A DNA stretch of 6,768 bases from Methanobacteriota archaeon (GTDB lineage: Archaea; Halobacteriota; Methanosarcinia; Methanosarcinales; Methanosarcinaceae): contig JAUPKV010000392.1 in NCBI GenBank assembly GCA_030837265.1, positions 1-6,768 on the forward strand. Reading direction: 5' to 3'. A model generated the notes under the pieces. The model was not told the origin of the DNA. It searched no databases and saw nothing but the letters and a program-made list of their open reading frames with translations. Position 1 is the stretch's first letter, and the number at the start of each line of letters is the position of its first letter. Below, in pieces: positions 5,218 through 6,768 of this stretch. The position numbers and the translations under genes are program-made.

Positions 5218-5484
5218 ATGAAGGAATCAGCAGCTTCCATTGCATCAGCAACAATTACCATATTCTTAACCGGCGGCATCATCATAGCTCACGATTTATC
5301 AAAAGATTTTAGACAATTATTGGCTTCATTTACAGGCCATCACTGGATTTCAGTGAGCATGATAGTGATTATTTTATTTGTACTCTGCTCGGGACTTCTA
5401 CTGGGTTTGGAGACTGCAAGAGAATTCCTAAAAGTGAACGATGCAGGTTGTATCAAAACCATTTTGAATTCTACAATTGGGTAG
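5218..5484 (+). CDS. Small two-helix membrane protein coupled to the b561-like gene
   Basis: The 88-residue product has two hydrophobic spans (about 8-24 and 44-63), joined by a polar loop with H-D-L-S-K-D-F and T-G-H-H-W just before the second span. I do not recognise the family. The paired histidines at the membrane edge and the one-base gap to the upstream cytochrome gene suggest a small subunit of the same complex, perhaps helping to bind heme or quinone; this is inference. The start at 5218 is chosen because GGAGG sits six bases before it; an in-frame ATG at 5188 would overlap the upstream gene by 29 bases and has no good site. The transposase gene ends only 54 bp beyond the stop, so the last residues could have been altered by an insertion. 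Confidence 0.65.
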   Translation: MKESAASIASATITIFLTGGIIIAHDLSKDFRQLLASFTGHHWISVSMIVIILFVLCSGLLLGLETAREFLKVNDAGCIKTILNSTIG

Positions 5485-6768
5485 TACCTCATTTCAATAT
5501 TTCTTTCATTTTGACAGGAATTCATCCATTATAATTTATCAACATAATATATTTGCTACTCTCGCTAAAATTCCCCTTTCATTCCAGCCCTGACTTCCTC
5601 CCCCAGCTATCACATTCAGAATTTCGTTCAGGCTTTTACCTTTTCTCTTCATGAAATCTGCAATTTTCTTTATATTATGCACGGTACACATCACAAGGAA
5701 TTCAATTTTTGTCTTTCTTTTTCCTCTCAAAAGAAATTCCCTAAATCCTCTATCCTGCTTCATTTGACCAAACACAGGTTCTACGGTACACATTCTTTTC
5801 TTATACTGTTCCGTTCCTTCTTCTGTATTCAGTTTAGCCCTCATATCTTCCATTAAATGTTCTCTAGGGTCTCTTGTTACGGTCCTATTTTTACTATCAG
5901 TACATGCATTTTTTAGCACACATAGAGAGCAGTACTTGCAAACATAGTACCGTAAATCAGGCTCATTTTCCCTTTTTTGAATTCTTGTAAACGGAATTTC
6001 AAACGCAGCAGGGCAATAATAACAGTCTTTCATCTCATCATAGGTGAAAAGTAATTTCCTGAATTTCTTCGTTTTTCCTCTTTTCTCTACTTCATAAAAG
6101 TTGTCAGGAATATAAGCATCGATTTCCTCATCAAGTAAAAAATGCACGTTATCATACGAGAAGTAACCCGCATCCGCCAGTACTATTGTCGGTTTATACC
6201 CCAATGTTTCCTTTACATTTTCTATCATTGGTTCAATCTGATGCAAGTCATTTTCTTCGTCGACAAGATCTGCTGCAACGATTATCTGTTCCTTTTCATC
6301 AACAGCAACCTGACAATTATATGAAGGTTTAAGGCTTCCATCCTTATGCTTCATGATTTTAGCATCTGGATCTGTGATGTTAACTTTTTTAAGTTTCTCT
6401 TCATCCATCTTTTTCTTAGCGGCCTTAATTTTTTCTAATCTGTAATTCTTGTCAACCAGTTCTTTTGGCATCTTGTATGGTGTCGAATCACCATAAATTT
6501 CGTCTTCATGTTCGTCTGCCTCAATGCTTTCCCTGAGTATTTTGTCAATCTCTTTTTCGATAGCATCAGAGCTTTTACTTTGTCTTGGAGAAGCACTTGC
6601 CTTAACTTTAGTTCCATCAATTGAAATGCTTGAACCAATCAAACCCATTCCTTTGCAAAGTGTGACAATTTGTGAAAATATTTCCTTAATAGAATCAAGA
6701 TGAGCCGAGCGGAATCGGCAAATTGTATGAAAATCCGGTTTTTGCATGGCTGCAAGGTACATAAAAGC
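5485..6768 (-). mobile_element. IS1182-type insertion sequence, partial (continues past the right edge)
   Basis: The element is recognised from its transposase. One terminus should lie between the transposase stop at 5539 and the small membrane gene, roughly 5470-5538, but the terminal inverted repeat cannot be defined because the other end is outside the window. The left boundary given here is approximate. Confidence 0.55.
5539..6768 (-). CDS. IS1182-family DDE transposase (N-terminus outside window)
   Basis: The frame is open to the right edge (GCT TTT precedes an internal ATG at 6760-6762), so at least 409 C-terminal residues are present and the N-terminus is missing. The visible part starts in the family's K-P-D-F-H-T-I-C-R-F-R motif. 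Numbered from that internal ATG, the catalytic triad is D49 (S-I-D-G-T-K), D197 (L-A-D-A-G-Y) and E328 (V-E-P-V-F-G-Q-M-K), all intact. A cysteine cluster between D197 and E328 (C247, C250, C275, C278, C281, C287) forms the zinc-ribbon-like insert usual in IS1182/IS5-type enzymes. A charged, helical insert lies at about 60-130. There are no internal stops, so the enzyme may be active. It cuts and rejoins DNA to move its own element; it has no functional link to the cytochrome genes. Confidence 0.9.
   Translation of the reverse strand, partial: AFMYLAAMQKPDFHTICRFRSAHLDSIKEIFSQIVTLCKGMGLIGSSISIDGTKVKASASPRQSKSSDAIEKEIDKILRESIEADEHEDEIYGDSTPYKMPKELVDKNYRLEKIKAAKKKMDEEKLKKVNITDPDAKIMKHKDGSLKPSYNCQVAVDEKEQIIVAADLVDEENDLHQIEPMIENVKETLGYKPTIVLADAGYFSYDNVHFLLDEEIDAYIPDNFYEVEKRGKTKKFRKLLFTYDEMKDCYYCPAAFEIPFTRIQKRENEPDLRYYVCKYCSLCVLKNACTDSKNRTVTRDPREHLMEDMRAKLNTEEGTEQYKKRMCTVEPVFGQMKQDRGFREFLLRGKRKTKIEFLVMCTVHNIKKIADFMKRKGKSLNEILNVIAGGGSQGWNERGILARVANILC

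Noticed and set aside
1..6768. CRISPR array, rRNA or tRNA genes
   Set aside because: No regularly spaced repeats and no rRNA or tRNA signature were seen on either strand.

Overview
The window looks like a piece of an archaeal genome, most likely Methanosarcina or a close relative in the Methanosarcinales. Intergenic DNA is very AT-rich with archaeal TATA/BRE-like elements, the ribosome-binding sites are strong (GAGGT, GGAGG), and the gene families (small archaeal thioredoxin, DGC protein, CdhE-type Fe-S domain remnant, IS1182-type transposase, b-type cytochromes) fit that group. The assignment is inferred from gene content, not from a marker gene.

Layout: (1) 1-885, + strand, the C-terminal part of a hydantoinase/oxoprolinase-family protein cut by the left edge, with a hairpin over its stop codon. 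(2) 976-3339, - strand, a four-gene cluster read right to left: an ArsR-family repressor, an ArsP/UPF0718 permease, a small thioredoxin-like protein and a Cys-rich DGC-domain protein. The sequence ATCAAT-N4-ATTGAT occurs twice, once over the predicted transcription start of arsR and once in the permease promoter, and is a good candidate for the ArsR operator. (3) 3340-3727, no intact gene. It holds the arsR promoter and, on the - strand, a decayed piece of a four-cysteine iron-sulfur (PF04060-like) protein. (4) 3728-5484, + strand, a small cytochrome b5-like lipoprotein, then a multi-span membrane protein with regularly placed helix-end histidines (cytochrome b561-like), then a tightly coupled small two-helix membrane protein. 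(5) 5539-6768, - strand, an IS1182-type transposase cut by the right edge.

How the genes may work together: the - strand cluster reads as a self-regulated thiol/metalloid (possibly organoarsenical) response, with a Cys-containing sensor, an efflux permease with a CSC motif, and two cytosolic thiol proteins that could reduce or carry the substrate. The + strand trio reads as a possible membrane electron-transfer module, with a lipid-anchored b5-like heme protein outside the membrane beside an integral b-type cytochrome. No characterised system with this composition comes to mind. The membrane cytochrome gene also lacks a canonical start codon where its ribosome-binding site and first helix predict one (ATC at 4257).
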